NCBI GenBank assembly: GCA_003597955.1
Contig: QZJU01000021.1
Span: 1-44,879 of the forward strand
Reading direction: 5' to 3'
DNA length: 44,879 nucleotides
Source: Candidatus Parcubacteria bacterium
Lineage (GTDB): Bacteria > Patescibacteriota > Patescibacteriia > PEXW01
The notes under the pieces were generated by a model. That model saw nothing but the letters and a program-made list of their open reading frames with translations. It did no database searches and was not told the DNA's origin. Positions within the stretch are counted from its first letter, which is position 1. Every line of letters begins with the position of its first letter. The position numbers and the translations under genes are program-made. Shown here one piece after another: positions 18,969-29,464 of the stretch.

Positions 18969-21725
18969 ATGAGTTCAGCCAAAGTTTTACTCGTTGACGG
19001 CAACGCTATTATTCACCGCAGTTTTCACGCTTTGCCGCCTTTGACCACCAAAGACGGCACCATGGTTAATGCGGTATATGGTTTTGCCATCGCGTTGTTA
19101 AAAGCCTTGAAGGAAATCAAGCCCAGCCATGTTGTGGTGGCTTTTGACAAAAAAGGCCCGACTTTTCGGGACGAATTGTACGAACAATACAAAGCCACGC
19201 GCGTCCAGGCCGCCCAGGAACTTTATGACCAAATTCCATTAGCCCATGAACTGGTGGCGGCTTTTAATTTTCCAGTAGTGGAAGCGGATGGCGTGGAAGC
19301 CGATGATGTCATTGGTACTTTAGCGCGCAAGATAACCAAAACCGGAGACCGGGCGGTGATTCTGACCGGTGACATGGATACTGTGCAATTGGTTTCAGAC
19401 AAAGTTTCGGTTTTCAGTTTGCGCAAAGGCCTAAGCGACACGGTTTTGTACACGCCTAAAGAAGTTAAAGAGCGATACGGCTTTGGCCCGGAACAAATTA
19501 TTGACTACAAGGCCTTAAGAGGCGATCCTTCGGACAATATTCCGGGCGTTAAAGGCGTGGGCGAAAAAATCGCAACGGATCTGATTTTAAAATTCCAAAG
19601 CATTGATAATTTGTATCGGATTTTGGAGCACCAGCCCAAGAAAGCAAAAAATTTGCCGGAAAAATTAAAATTAAAACTGCTGAATGAAAAAGAGCAGGCG
19701 TATTTAAGCAAAAAGTTAGCTACGATAAAATTGGATGTGCCTTTGGAATTCGACTTGGCCGCGTCAAAAGTAAAAAATGCCGACGCCCAAAAGCTCCACG
19801 ATTTGTTCATAAAATGGGAATTCAAAAGCTTAGTCGGCAAAATCACCCAATTGGTCAATGAACCCGAAGCTGAACTGGCCGAGGTCAGCCGCAAAACTTC
19901 TGACCAAGGAGTTTTAATCGGGCGAGCCAAGGAAAAAGTGGATTATAAGCTGGTTGAAACCGAAGCTGATTTTAAGAAACTTTTGAGCGAACTAAAGGCG
20001 CGGGATTTTTTGGTTTTGGATACGGAGACTTCCAGCCTGAATGTTTTTGACGCGAAATTGCTGGGCATCAGTTTTGCCTGGCTGCCGAAAAAGGCTTTTT
20101 ATGTGCCAGTGACCAACAAGAAATGGCTAGCCAAACTAAAACCGATTCTTGAAAACCAAAAAATTAAAAAATGGGGGCATAATTTGAAATATGACGCCAA
20201 AATTTTGGAATTGGCCGGGATTAAACTAGCCAATCAGGATTTTGATTCCATGGTGGCGTCATATTTATTGAACGCGGGCTCGCGCAGCCACGATTTGGAT
20301 ACCCTGGCTTTTACGGAATTCGGCCACCAGATGATCCCCATAGAAAATTTAATTGGCAAAAAAGGCAAAGGACAGTTGAACATGAGCCAAGTTCCGACCC
20401 CGCAAATCGCGGAGTATTCCGGTGAAGACGCGGACTACACCTTGCGTTTGTGTAAAAAATTCGCATCAGCGCTTGAGCAGCAAAAGTTAATAAAATTATT
20501 TCAGGAGATTGAAATGCCTTTATTGCCGGTATTGGAGAAAATTGAGCTTAACGGCGTGAAGATCGATTCCGGATTTTTGAAAAGTTTAAGCCGGAAATTA
20601 ACCATCCAGCTAAAACAACTGGAAGCCCGAATTAAAAAAATCGGGGGCGAGGATTTGAATGTCAATTCGCCCAAACAATTAAAGGAAGTTTTGTTCAACC
20701 GTTTGAAGCTTTCTGTCCAGGGCATAAAGAAAACTAAAACCGGAATTTCTACGGCTGCCGGGGAATTAGAAAAACTCCAAGGGCTGCACCCGATAATTGA
20801 TTTAATTTTGGATTACCGGGAGCTGCAAAAACTTTTGTCCACCTACATTGACGCCTTGCCGGCATTGGTTCAAAAACCGACTGGCCGGGTGCATACAGAT
20901 TTTAATCAAACCGTCGCGGCCACTGGCCGGCTTTCCAGCTCTAACCCGAATTTGCAGAATATCCCAATTCGCACTGAACTTGGCCGACAGATTCGCAAAG
21001 CTTTTATCGCCGAAGATGGCTACAAGCTGATTTCCGCGGATTATTCCCAAATTGAATTGCGCATTGTGGCTAGTTTGGCCGATGAAAAACAGATGATTGA
21101 AGCTTTCAAGGCCGGCGCTGACATTCATCGCGCCACGGCCGCGGAAATTTTCGGCGTGCCCCCGGAAAAAATCACCGATGAGCAGAGGGACGCGGCCAAA
21201 GAAGTGAACTTCGGCGTGCTTTATGGCATGGGCATCTGGGGCTTGGCCAGCCGGAAAAAAATCAGCACCCAACATGCCCGGGATTTCATCGACCGGTATT
21301 TCGCAACCCGGCCGAATGTCCAGAAATTTTTGGAAGTGACTAAAACTTTGGCGCGCCAGACCGGATATGTGCAAACCCTTTTCGGCCGCAAAAGGTTTAT
21401 GCCGGAGATGAATTCTTCCATGCCCCAAGTCCGAGCCGCGGCCGAAAGAATGGCGGTTAATTTTCCCATCCAAGGCACGGCCGCGGATTTGTTGAAACTG
21501 GCCATGATTGAAGTTGACAAAGGCCTGGCTAAAATTAGCCCCCGTACCAAAATGATATTGACGGTTCACGACGAACTGGTTTTTGAAACTCCAGACTCAG
21601 AGGTAGATAAAGTTGCCAAATTCGTTCGTGGAACCATGGACAATGTTTATAAGCTAAAAGTTCCGATTGCCGTTGAGGTAAAGGCGGGGGAGAATTGGGA
21701 GGAAATGGAAAAATTAAGTCTTTAA
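18969..21725 (+). CDS. polA: DNA polymerase I
   Basis: 5'-3' exonuclease start 'LLVDGNAIIHRSFHALPPLTTKDGTMVNAVYGF', 3'-5' exo-like region, polymerase motifs 'ISADYSQIELRIVASLADE', 'AAKEVNFGVLYGMGIWGL', 'LTVHDELVFE'. Confidence 0.97.
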   Translation: MSSAKVLLVDGNAIIHRSFHALPPLTTKDGTMVNAVYGFAIALLKALKEIKPSHVVVAFDKKGPTFRDELYEQYKATRVQAAQELYDQIPLAHELVAAFNFPVVEADGVEADDVIGTLARKITKTGDRAVILTGDMDTVQLVSDKVSVFSLRKGLSDTVLYTPKEVKERYGFGPEQIIDYKALRGDPSDNIPGVKGVGEKIATDLILKFQSIDNLYRILEHQPKKAKNLPEKLKLKLLNEKEQAYLSKKLATIKLDVPLEFDLAASKVKNADAQKLHDLFIKWEFKSLVGKITQLVNEPEAELAEVSRKTSDQGVLIGRAKEKVDYKLVETEADFKKLLSELKARDFLVLDTETSSLNVFDAKLLGISFAWLPKKAFYVPVTNKKWLAKLKPILENQKIKKWGHNLKYDAKILELAGIKLANQDFDSMVASYLLNAGSRSHDLDTLAFTEFGHQMIPIENLIGKKGKGQLNMSQVPTPQIAEYSGEDADYTLRLCKKFASALEQQKLIKLFQEIEMPLLPVLEKIELNGVKIDSGFLKSLSRKLTIQLKQLEARIKKIGGEDLNVNSPKQLKEVLFNRLKLSVQGIKKTKTGISTAAGELEKLQGLHPIIDLILDYRELQKLLSTYIDALPALVQKPTGRVHTDFNQTVAATGRLSSSNPNLQNIPIRTELGRQIRKAFIAEDGYKLISADYSQIELRIVASLADEKQMIEAFKAGADIHRATAAEIFGVPPEKITDEQRDAAKEVNFGVLYGMGIWGLASRKKISTQHARDFIDRYFATRPNVQKFLEVTKTLARQTGYVQTLFGRKRFMPEMNSSMPQVRAAAERMAVNFPIQGTAADLLKLAMIEVDKGLAKISPRTKMILTVHDELVFETPDSEVDKVAKFVRGTMDNVYKLKVPIAVEVKAGENWEEMEKLSL

Positions 21726-21833
21726 AGAAAGTTTTTTATTAATGTCATCCTGAATTTATTTCAGGATTTATATATAAAACAAATACGACTTAATCTTTGA
21801 GTCAGATTTTATTGTTAAGTCACGATTTATTTT

Positions 21834-21907
21834 ATTAGGGGCCAGGGGCTTCCCGCAACAAGTGCGGGATTAACTCCGTTTCGAAGGCCGCCCCCTAGGC
21901 CCCTAAT
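21834..21907. repeat. Large inverted repeat with inner hairpin
   Basis: ATTAGGGGCCaGGGGC...GCCCCCtAGGCCCCTAAT; inner CCCGC aacaagt GCGGG. Confidence 0.7.
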
Positions 21908-22040
21908 AACCCCTACCCCGCCGCGATTGCTAAGCGCAGAGCTCCCTCGCCCGTTCCTCGACTTTGCTCAGGACACCCTCTCGAAATGACAGAAAAAAGG
22001 CGAACCCAAGTGGCTCGCCTTTAAAGATTCATTAGTCAAT

Positions 22041-22499
22041 TTAACTCCAGAGTTGAGAGTCAGCCGGTTTACTGGTCAGCCAAGCATAGTGCCTGAGAAG
22101 TTCCTTGAAAGACTCTTCTCTGGCTTTTGTAACCTTTGATAATTGATCACTAGCTAAGCCTACTGCTCCCTCAAGTTGTCCAAAGATGTTGTTTACATAT
22201 TCTCGTAGCCGATCATCTATATCAATGTTTTCGGCGTGTTTTTCGGTAAACACTTCAGCAGTATTAAAATCAAAACCTGCTGGATGCTTGTCATTGTACC
22301 AAACTTCAATTCCCTTTTCAGTGAAAAAAATAGTATGACTTTTTCCACCGCCAATATACCCCACAAAGCACCCAAGACGCGTGGTTCCATCGGAAAAGCG
22401 TTGTTCTTTCTGAAGCAAAGCTATTGCGGGCTTGACCAGATGACGCAGAAGCTGTATTCTTTGAAATTTTTCTTGAGCAGTTAAATTTTTTTCGATCAT
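22041..22499 (-). CDS. Hypothetical protein
   Basis: 152 aa; SD AGGAGGTTATTAATG on the minus strand. Confidence 0.6.
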   Translation of the reverse strand: MIEKNLTAQEKFQRIQLLRHLVKPAIALLQKEQRFSDGTTRLGCFVGYIGGGKSHTIFFTEKGIEVWYNDKHPAGFDFNTAEVFTEKHAENIDIDDRLREYVNNIFGQLEGAVGLASDQLSKVTKAREESFKELLRHYAWLTSKPADSQLWS

Positions 22500-22670
22500 T
22501 AATAACCTCCTGAATTTTACTTTAGTCTTTTTTAAGTAGCGATATTTTTAACCAGCTTAATTGTAGTAGATTTGTTTGTCAACTTAACAAAAGATTACCG
22601 CGCCTACCTACGGTAGATTCTCAGAATGACAACAATAAAATTCCATTCGTAAGGGGAGGAGTTTCGGTAA

Positions 22671-22709
22671 AACCACCCCCTTTACCAAGAAGGGGATTTA
22701 GGGGAGGTT
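22671..22709. repeat. AACCNCCCC-type inverted repeat
   Basis: AACCACCCCCTTTACCaagaaGGGGATTTAGGGGAGGTT. Confidence 0.6.
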
Positions 22710-22768
22710 AATAAAAAAAGACGAACCACAGTTAGCGGTTAAGTTTGTAGGCGTGCTAAAATGCGCTT

Positions 22769-23851
22769 ATGGATTTGATTATTCTCCACGGCGCAGACAC
22801 TTTTCGCTCTAAAAAGAGACTGCAGGCTTTGCGCGAGGGCTTTAAAAAGAAGTATGATCCATTGGGCGCGAATATCACTGCTTACCAAACCCCTTTTGAT
22901 TTGGCGCAAATACGGAACAGCCTAGGCCAGACCGGGATGTTCGCCAAAAAACGGCTGGTGGTTTTGTATGACTTTTATTCTACGGCAGCGTTAGTAGAGC
23001 AGGAAAAATTTAATGACTGGTTGGCGGCAGACGCTTTTCCCGACGCGGTTATTTTGTGCTGGGAGAGTAAAGACCTGTCCGCCACTTCGAGCAAAGCGAG
23101 ACAAGCGGGTTCAGGCAAGTCAGAAAAAATTAAAAAATCAAAATCAACTTTAAAAGCAAAAAAATTCAAAACCCCGGCCGTAAAAGTCAGTTGGCCGGAA
23201 CACGCCAAAGTAGAAGTTTTTGAGCCCTTGGCCCAAGCGCAGTTATTGGCCTGGATCCGGCAGGAAGTTAAACGGCTGGGCGGAAGCATTGCGCCAGACG
23301 CGGTAATGCAGCTGGCAAATAATCTCGGGCCAGACTTATGGGCTTTGAGTAATGTTTTAGCCCAATTAGTGGCCGCATCCGCCACGGCTGCGCCTGGTGC
23401 TGACGGGCGAGCTGCTGCCGGCGACCGACCTATAGATTTAAAAACCGTGAATGCCTGGACCCAGCTGCCAATGGATGAAAATATTTTTCATTTTACCGAC
23501 GCCTTGAGCGCCCGGAATCTGGCCGAAGCCCTGACGCTTTTCCAATCGCAATTGAATCTGGGTGTCCACCCGCTGGTTTTGCACTCAATGTTGATTCGCC
23601 AGGTCCGGACCTTGGTAATGGTGGAAGAGGGCGTGAAGCAGGGCCTGGCTCCGGGTGCGATTGCCGAGGAAAGCAGTTTACATCCTTTCGTCGCTCAAAA
23701 GGCAGTGATGTCGGTTAAGCGTTTCCAGCCAGGTGAATTGAAAAAATTATTCATCCAGTTGACTGAATTGGATATAGAGATGAAGACTGGAAAGATTGAA
23801 CCCGAAATCGCCCTGGCAAATTTCATTGCCCGGGTTTGTGTGGTTAGTTAA
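22769..23851 (+). CDS. holA: DNA polymerase III delta subunit
   Basis: 'MDLIILHGADTFRSKKRLQALREGFKKKYDP...LRQTGMFAKKRLVVL' region, 'LNKLA'-type and C-terminal 'HPLVLHSMLIRQVRTLVMVEEGVKQGLAPGAIAEESSLHPFVAQKA'-like HolA pattern. Confidence 0.85.
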   Translation: MDLIILHGADTFRSKKRLQALREGFKKKYDPLGANITAYQTPFDLAQIRNSLGQTGMFAKKRLVVLYDFYSTAALVEQEKFNDWLAADAFPDAVILCWESKDLSATSSKARQAGSGKSEKIKKSKSTLKAKKFKTPAVKVSWPEHAKVEVFEPLAQAQLLAWIRQEVKRLGGSIAPDAVMQLANNLGPDLWALSNVLAQLVAASATAAPGADGRAAAGDRPIDLKTVNAWTQLPMDENIFHFTDALSARNLAEALTLFQSQLNLGVHPLVLHSMLIRQVRTLVMVEEGVKQGLAPGAIAEESSLHPFVAQKAVMSVKRFQPGELKKLFIQLTELDIEMKTGKIEPEIALANFIARVCVVS

Positions 23852-23855
23852 AAAA

Positions 23856-24116
23856 TTACTTTTTGTTTAAGGCTCTTGCCAGCCGGGATTTTTTGCGGGC
23901 GGCCGTGTTTTTGCTGATGATATTTTTCCGCGCGCCCTTATCCAACAGTTTGGCGACCTTTAAGATTTGAGTTTTGGCCTCGTCTTTTTTACCGCCGACA
24001 ATCAATTTCCGGGCTTTTTTCAATTCCGCTTGGAGCTCATTTTTAAGCTGGCGGTTTGCCGCCGTGCGTTTAATTGTTTGCCGGGCGTGTTTGATGGAAG
24101 CTTTCTTGATGGGCAT
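23856..24116 (-). CDS. rpsT: 30S ribosomal protein S20
   Basis: 86 aa 'MPIKKASIKHARQTIKRTAANRQLKNELQAELKKARKLI...LLDKGARKNIISKNTAARKKSRLARALNK'. Confidence 0.93.
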   Translation of the reverse strand: MPIKKASIKHARQTIKRTAANRQLKNELQAELKKARKLIVGGKKDEAKTQILKVAKLLDKGARKNIISKNTAARKKSRLARALNKK

Positions 24117-24158
24117 ATTCAGGTTTGAATTTTTAGCTAATTAGATTTAAAAAAGTTA

Positions 24159-24584
24159 TCATGCTTTTTGCTTTTTCGCAAGCCTTTTAAGCAACCGACT
24201 TTTGTATTTTTTGGGCTGAAAAGCCGGCAGGCGGACGACCCGGGTTAGTAGTTTTCGTTTTTTTAGTTCCCGACGGAGGTTTTGGGTGAAGGCCCTTTGG
24301 TCATAGCCCAAGGCTAAAATATCGGGCTTTAATTCTTTGATGATTTTCAGCTTATCTTTGGCTAACTTGCCCAGCACGGCGCGATCAACCCATTTAACCC
24401 TTTTGACCATTTTCAAGCGGAAGCGCTCTGGTTGCCAGGGCAATTTACCTTTTACTTTTTTTACGGTTTTGTCACGCGCCACAACCACGGTCAAATAATC
24501 GCCCAAAGCTTTGGCTTTTTTGAATAGGAAAAGATGGCCTGGGTGGAGATGGTCAAAAGTTCCGGTGACAACGATTTTTTTCAT
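24159..24584 (-). CDS. Cytidylyltransferase-family protein (FAD synthase RibL / TagD-like)
   Basis: 'VVTGTFDHLHPGHLFLFKKAKALGDYLTVVVARDKTVKKVKG...LGYDQ' with HxGH motif. Confidence 0.8.
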   Translation of the reverse strand: MKKIVVTGTFDHLHPGHLFLFKKAKALGDYLTVVVARDKTVKKVKGKLPWQPERFRLKMVKRVKWVDRAVLGKLAKDKLKIIKELKPDILALGYDQRAFTQNLRRELKKRKLLTRVVRLPAFQPKKYKSRLLKRLAKKQKA

Positions 24585-24587
24585 AAT

Positions 24588-26621
24588 TCACCTTTTAAAT
24601 TTTTTGCGCCTGGGTCGGCGCCGGTTCGCTTCCTCGGGTTTTAATAACCTGATCTGATCCCGGATATTCGCGGCTTTTTCAAATTCCAAATTTTGCGCGG
24701 CCAGACTCATCTGGTTTTCCAAATCTTTCAACACATAAGGAATTTCTTCTTTCGGAACTTTTTGCGGATTAAAGATTATTTTTTCCTCCTCGGATTTTTT
24801 GCCGGCTAAGCGGGATTCCCGAATAGCCTTAATTATGGTTTTGGGCGTAATGTTGTGTTTTTGGTTGTATGCTTTTTGAATTTTTCGGCGTCGTAAAGTT
24901 TCCGAAATCGCGGTTTGCATGGATTTTGTCACACGGTCAGCGTACATAATCACACTACCTTCAACATGCCTGGCGGCCCGACCCATGGTTTGGATCAAAG
25001 CGGTGTCAGAACGTAAATAACCCTCTTTGTCCGCATCCAAAATAGCCACCAAAGAAACCTCGGGCAAGTCCAAGCCCTCCCGTAAAAGATTGATGCCCAC
25101 CACCACATCGATTTCGCCGGTGCGCAAGGTGCGCAAAATTTCCAAGCGGTCAAAAGTTTCCACATCCGAATGTAGATATTCAACCTTAATGTCCAAATCC
25201 TTTAAATACTCGGTCAGGTCTTCGGCGATTCTTTTGGTCAAAGTGGTAACTAAGACCCTCTGGCCTTTTTCCACGCGTTTTCGAATCTGTTCCAGCAAGT
25301 CGTCAACTTGATTTTTGGTCGGCTTGACTTCAATCTTGGGATCCAGCAAGCCCGTGGGCCGGATCAATTGTTCGACAATTTGTCCGGCAGAGCCGGATCC
25401 GGCTTTGCCGGATTGGCTATGGGCTTTTTCATATTCCCGAGGCGTGGCGGAAACAAAAATTACCTGGTTTATCCTTTTTTCAAATTCCGTAAATTTTAAA
25501 GGCCGATTGTCGTAAGCCGCGGGCAAGCGGAAGCCGTAATCAATTAAAGTTTTTTTGCGGGCTTTGTCGCCTTCATACATGCCGCCGATCTGCGGCACGG
25601 TCATGTGGGATTCGTCTATAAATAAGAGGTAATCTTTTGGAAAGAAATCCATCAAAGTGTAAGGCGGAGTGCCGGGTTGGCGGCCGTCAAAATACCGGGA
25701 ATAATTTTCAATGCCCGAAACAAAGCCCGCGGTCCGTAGCATCTCCAAATCAAAATTGATTCTTTGCTTCAACCGCTCGGCTTCCAATAATTTATCGTTG
25801 GCTTTAAACCACGCCAAGCGTTCTTTTAAATCCTTTTCTATTTTGGCCAAGGCCAGTTCCATCCCTCCGGGGTCAGTCACATATTGGGTGGCCGGGTAAA
25901 TATCCACGCTTTCCAATTTCGACGCGTTTTTGCCGGTCAAGGCATCAACTTCTTCAATTTTTTCAATCTCGTCGCCGAAAAAATAAATTTTGTAAAGCCG
26001 GTCTTCAGAAAAGCTCGGAAAAATTTCCACCACCTCGCCCAAGACTCGGAAAGACCCGCGCCAAATGTCCAGGTTCCGCCTTTCGAATTGCATGGCTATC
26101 AGTTTGTTCAATAATGCCTGCCGTTTTAGCGTTTGGCTTTTTTTCAGAGCCAAAACGCCTTTTTGGTATTCCGCGGGCGAACCCAAGCCGTAAATGCAGG
26201 AAACCGAAGCCACGATAATCACATCCCGGCGGGAAAGAATGGCCTGGGTGGAGGCGTGCCGCAGCCTGTCAATTTCTTCATTGATGTCCGTTTCTTTTTC
26301 GATGTAGGTGTCGGTTTTGGGGATATACGCTTCGGGTTGGTAGTAATCGTAATAGGAAACAAAATAGTGCACGGCGTTTTGGGGGAAAAATTCCTCAAAT
26401 TCACTGGCTAATTGCGCGGCCAGGGTTTTATTGTGGGAGATAATCAGGGTGGGCCTTTGGGCTTCGGCAATCACCTTGGCCATGGTAAAAGTCTTGCCGC
26501 TGCCAGTCACGCCTAAAAGCGTCTGGCCGGTGTAGCCCGATTTCAGGCCTTTTACCAACTTTTCAATAGCCTGCGGTTGGTCGCCGGTGGGCTTAAATAG
26601 CGCGCGTAACTTGAAATTCAT
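24588..26621 (-). CDS. uvrB: Excinuclease ABC subunit B
   Basis: '[43 protein letters not shown]', '[25 protein letters not shown]', '[30 protein letters not shown]'. Confidence 0.98.
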   Translation of the reverse strand: MNFKLRALFKPTGDQPQAIEKLVKGLKSGYTGQTLLGVTGSGKTFTMAKVIAEAQRPTLIISHNKTLAAQLASEFEEFFPQNAVHYFVSYYDYYQPEAYIPKTDTYIEKETDINEEIDRLRHASTQAILSRRDVIIVASVSCIYGLGSPAEYQKGVLALKKSQTLKRQALLNKLIAMQFERRNLDIWRGSFRVLGEVVEIFPSFSEDRLYKIYFFGDEIEKIEEVDALTGKNASKLESVDIYPATQYVTDPGGMELALAKIEKDLKERLAWFKANDKLLEAERLKQRINFDLEMLRTAGFVSGIENYSRYFDGRQPGTPPYTLMDFFPKDYLLFIDESHMTVPQIGGMYEGDKARKKTLIDYGFRLPAAYDNRPLKFTEFEKRINQVIFVSATPREYEKAHSQSGKAGSGSAGQIVEQLIRPTGLLDPKIEVKPTKNQVDDLLEQIRKRVEKGQRVLVTTLTKRIAEDLTEYLKDLDIKVEYLHSDVETFDRLEILRTLRTGEIDVVVGINLLREGLDLPEVSLVAILDADKEGYLRSDTALIQTMGRAARHVEGSVIMYADRVTKSMQTAISETLRRRKIQKAYNQKHNITPKTIIKAIRESRLAGKKSEEEKIIFNPQKVPKEEIPYVLKDLENQMSLAAQNLEFEKAANIRDQIRLLKPEEANRRRPRRKKFKR

Positions 26622-26748
26622 AAGCAGACATACTATAGCATTAACGCGGATGGGATTTTGAATCCGCGGCGGCTTGAATTTTAGTAGTTAAAGGGTGTAA
26701 GTTAAAATTACCCAAAAACCCAAGATTTTCCAAAAAACGGAGATAAAA

Positions 26749-27069
26749 ATGTTAGTTGAAAAAACAGGAACGGTTCTTTTGCCAAAGCCCAAGAGGCGAA
26801 AACACAAGGGTAAATTATCCACGCCCGAAGCCAGACGCGAGTACCAGCGGCGCTATTATCAATTGCACAAGCAAAAGGCCAAGGAATACCAAAGGCAATA
26901 TAATTTGACCCACAAGAAAAAGAATCACCCGTCGACTAGGGGCAAATTAGGTTCTCGGCCAAACAGGCAAACCGTTTTCAATGCCGGTGATATTATGGAT
27001 AGCCCGCCGGGAAAACTGGAAAAGCGTCTAAGCCGGATTTTAGCGGCAGAAAGCGATTTTACGAACTAG
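26749..27069 (+). CDS. Basic hypothetical protein
   Basis: 106 aa, Lys/Arg/Tyr-rich; good terminator just downstream. Confidence 0.5.
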   Translation: MLVEKTGTVLLPKPKRRKHKGKLSTPEARREYQRRYYQLHKQKAKEYQRQYNLTHKKKNHPSTRGKLGSRPNRQTVFNAGDIMDSPPGKLEKRLSRILAAESDFTN

Positions 27070-27087
27070 CGCCTTTGGGCATTAGGT

Positions 27088-27118
27088 ATCCTCCTGTTAG
27101 ATTTTTTAACAGGAGGAT
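27088..27118 (+). terminator. Rho-independent terminator
   Basis: ATCCTCCTGTTA...TAACAGGAGGAT followed by TTTTTTT. Confidence 0.85.
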
Positions 27119-27134
27119 TTTTTTAAAAAATAAA

Positions 27135-27164
27135 AACCGCTGTTATTTTAAATAGACAGCGGTT
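27135..27164 (-). terminator. Terminator of the D-E unit of the sigma cluster
   Basis: AACCGCTGT...ACAGCGGTT; minus strand continues TTTTTATTTTTTAAAA. Confidence 0.75.
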
Positions 27165-27165
27165 G

Positions 27166-28452
27166 TTAAGCGTCAGAATTTAACCAGTAGCTTTGCAAAT
27201 TCCGAGACCGATTGGGTTTTCGAAGTTTGCGCAAAGCCTTTTCTTTAATCTGCCGGACTCTTTCGCGCGTAAGACTAAAGCGCGCGCCGATTTCTTCCAA
27301 AGTCAGGGCTACTTCTTGGTTTAGGCCAAAGTACAGACTAATAACCTCGGCTTCCCGTGGGGTTAAAGTATCCAAGACGCAAACGACTTCTTGGGTTAAA
27401 CTAGTGCGCAATGCCGGTTTATGAGGCGATACTGTTTTTTCGTCAGGGAGGATATTGGATAAAGACTCATCACCATCTTCGGTTACCGGCGCATCCAATG
27501 AAATTGCGGACTTGTTCAGTTCCATAGTCATTACGACTTCTACTTCGGCAAGCTCCACGGCTTGGGCGACTTCTTCCACCGAAGCCGCGCGCCCCAGAAT
27601 TTGTTCAATTTCAGCTTTGGCTTGGTTGATTTTGGTCAGAGCGCCAACTCGGTTTAGGGGAATGCGCACGGTCCGGGAGTTTTCCGCCAAGGCCGTTAAA
27701 ATGCTTTGGCGAATCCACCAGACGGCATAAGAAATAAATCGGAAGCCACGGGTTTCGTCGAATCTTTTGGCAGCCTTGATCAACCCCAGATTGCCTTCAT
27801 TGATTAAGTCAGCTAAATCCAGGCCCCGGTTTTGGTAATACTTAGCCACGGAAACCACAAAGCGAAGATTGGCTTGGATCAAACTCCATTCTGCCAGCCG
27901 GTCGCCTTGGCGGATTGATTCTGCCAGCCGGATTTCTTCGGCTTGCGTTATCAGTGGAATTTGACCGATTTGCCGCAGGTAGATATCCAAGGATTGTCCT
28001 TCACTGGCGATTGCCAGAAATTTCCTTTTGGTTTTCTCAGCGTCAGCCCGATTGGACACGGCTAGCGTATCCTGAAGGTCGAGCTGAAGGTTGCTGAAAA
28101 CTGGGGCAAAGAACCACCAGACGAAAATTTCCAAGACTTCCCAAAAAAGCGCGGTCGGCAGAAGCGTGGCTTTGATTTTCCAGTCTCTTGGCACCAGCTG
28201 ACAAAACTCTGACCATGCCCAGGTTTTGGGCTGACCATTGAAAGGAAACAAGTTCAGCAGCCAAGGCCTTTCGCCGGCGATTTGCCAGAACCGATCTTCG
28301 TTAATTTCTTTGACCAGCGACGGGATTTTCTGAATGTTTTCGGAATTTAAGTTGACCGCGATGTTGTTGCGCTGACAGAAATTAAGCAGCTCTGTCGCGT
28401 CGCAAATCTGCATTTGCTCCAGCAGCAAGCGTAAAAACTTGAGCCCGGTCAT
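27166..28452 (-). CDS. RpoD-like sigma-70 factor with non-standard N-terminal domain (cluster gene E)
   Basis: Regions 1.2-4.2: 'DIYLRQIGQIPLITQAEEIRLAESI', 'DLINEGNLGLIKAAKRFDETRGFRFISYAVWWIRQSI', 'LTLEEIGARFSLTRERVRQIKEKALRKLR'; about 145 residues before region 1.2 do not look like region 1.1. Confidence 0.9.
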   Translation of the reverse strand: MTGLKFLRLLLEQMQICDATELLNFCQRNNIAVNLNSENIQKIPSLVKEINEDRFWQIAGERPWLLNLFPFNGQPKTWAWSEFCQLVPRDWKIKATLLPTALFWEVLEIFVWWFFAPVFSNLQLDLQDTLAVSNRADAEKTKRKFLAIASEGQSLDIYLRQIGQIPLITQAEEIRLAESIRQGDRLAEWSLIQANLRFVVSVAKYYQNRGLDLADLINEGNLGLIKAAKRFDETRGFRFISYAVWWIRQSILTALAENSRTVRIPLNRVGALTKINQAKAEIEQILGRAASVEEVAQAVELAEVEVVMTMELNKSAISLDAPVTEDGDESLSNILPDEKTVSPHKPALRTSLTQEVVCVLDTLTPREAEVISLYFGLNQEVALTLEEIGARFSLTRERVRQIKEKALRKLRKPNRSRNLQSYWLNSDA

Positions 28453-28473
28453 TTCACCTCCTTTCTGGGGTTT

Positions 28474-29310
28474 TTACACCCGTGTCAAATTGGATTTTGA
28501 TGCACTTTGGAAGAAATTCAGCAAGCGCGCATAAATTATCGGCAAGATGCCAATTCGCTTGGCCTGCGTCGCAATGTCGTTCGTGGCCGCCTGGCAAAAA
28601 AACTCCGACATCAAGCAGTTGCGCTGTTTGCAGAAAGTTTCGATCTGGCGCAAAGCATCGCTGCCAATCCATAAGCCGTCGAATTGCTTGAGTAATTCCT
28701 CAAAAATTCCTTCGGAAATGCCCAGCGCGCGAGCTTCGGTTCCAATTTTTTGGTATTCGACTATGCGGTGGAAAATTTGTGGCAAGGTGGTATTGTGTTC
28801 CAAGCAATAATGCTGCAGACTCTCGGCGATTTCCGGCCTAAGCGCCAAATTTCGAATTTTTACAGGAGCTTGGCCGGCCGAGGTTGGTTGCTTGTCGCGG
28901 ATTTTTAGGACTTTTAGTTCTTCGCCCGCATTTTGCCAGAGAAAAAAATCCCAGGCCTGCTGGAGCTTAAGCCAATTTGGCCGGGGACTGGTCTTAAAAA
29001 AGCTTGGCGGCAAAGTTTTTTTAAGACCCTGCAAATTTGTTTCACCTCGGCTTTTTAGTTTTTCCAGTAGCGTCAAAGCCCAGTTGTGTTTTTTTACGTA
29101 TTGCCAAAAATCCCGTGCTGAAAGTTTTTGGGCCTTAAGCTCAACTGGCGGCCCAGAACAGGCCAGCAGATTCGCAAACCAAACGCAGTCTTTCAAGAAC
29201 GCCCAGAGGGCTTTTTCCGAAAAACTGGCCGGGTCCGGGAAACGGGCTTTTAGCTGGCAAAAGTAAAACCAGACCGAAGGTCTGGAAATTTGGTTTTTTA
29301 GAGTTTTCAC
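28474..29310 (-). CDS. Uncharacterised protein sharing an N-terminal domain with the neighbouring sigma factor (cluster gene D)
   Basis: 278 aa; 'SVWFYFCQLKARFPDPASFS...DFWQYVKKHNWALTLLEKL...WLKLQQAWDFFLWQNAGEELKVLKI' aligns by eye with gene C residues 12-145. Confidence 0.7.
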   Translation of the reverse strand: MKTLKNQISRPSVWFYFCQLKARFPDPASFSEKALWAFLKDCVWFANLLACSGPPVELKAQKLSARDFWQYVKKHNWALTLLEKLKSRGETNLQGLKKTLPPSFFKTSPRPNWLKLQQAWDFFLWQNAGEELKVLKIRDKQPTSAGQAPVKIRNLALRPEIAESLQHYCLEHNTTLPQIFHRIVEYQKIGTEARALGISEGIFEELLKQFDGLWIGSDALRQIETFCKQRNCLMSEFFCQAATNDIATQAKRIGILPIIYARLLNFFQSASKSNLTRV

Positions 29311-29372
29311 CTTATATCGCTCCCAATTTTGAATTGTTAAACAACAATTTTTGTTCGCTTTTTATTAGACCC

Positions 29373-29401
29373 AACCTACTTTAAAAACCCTTTAAAGTCA
29401 A
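29373..29401 (-). promoter_or_regulatory. Putative promoter of D-E: TTGACT-N17-TAGGTT
   Basis: -35 at 29396-29401, -10 at 29373-29378 (minus strand). Confidence 0.5.
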
Positions 29402-29427
29402 CTTCGCCCAAGTCAAAAACAAAAACT

Positions 29428-29464
29428 GTTAGCTTGCTTTGCTTTTAGCAAATTTTTAGCTAAC
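29428..29464 (-). terminator. Terminator after cluster gene C
   Basis: Minus strand GTTAGCTaaaaaTTTGCTaaaAGCAAAgcaAGCTAAC then AGTTTTTGTTTTTG. Confidence 0.8.

Noticed and set aside
20802-21569. 255-aa ORF antisense to polA
   Set aside because: Shadow ORF of conserved polymerase domain; composition typical of an antisense frame.
21834-21907. Inverted repeat as an insertion-sequence end
   Set aside because: No transposase ORF nearby and no flanking direct repeats visible.
24159-24584. Archaeal-type RibL-like cytidylyltransferase as evidence of horizontal transfer
   Set aside because: Family members occur broadly, including in CPR; direction or recency of transfer cannot be judged from sequence alone.
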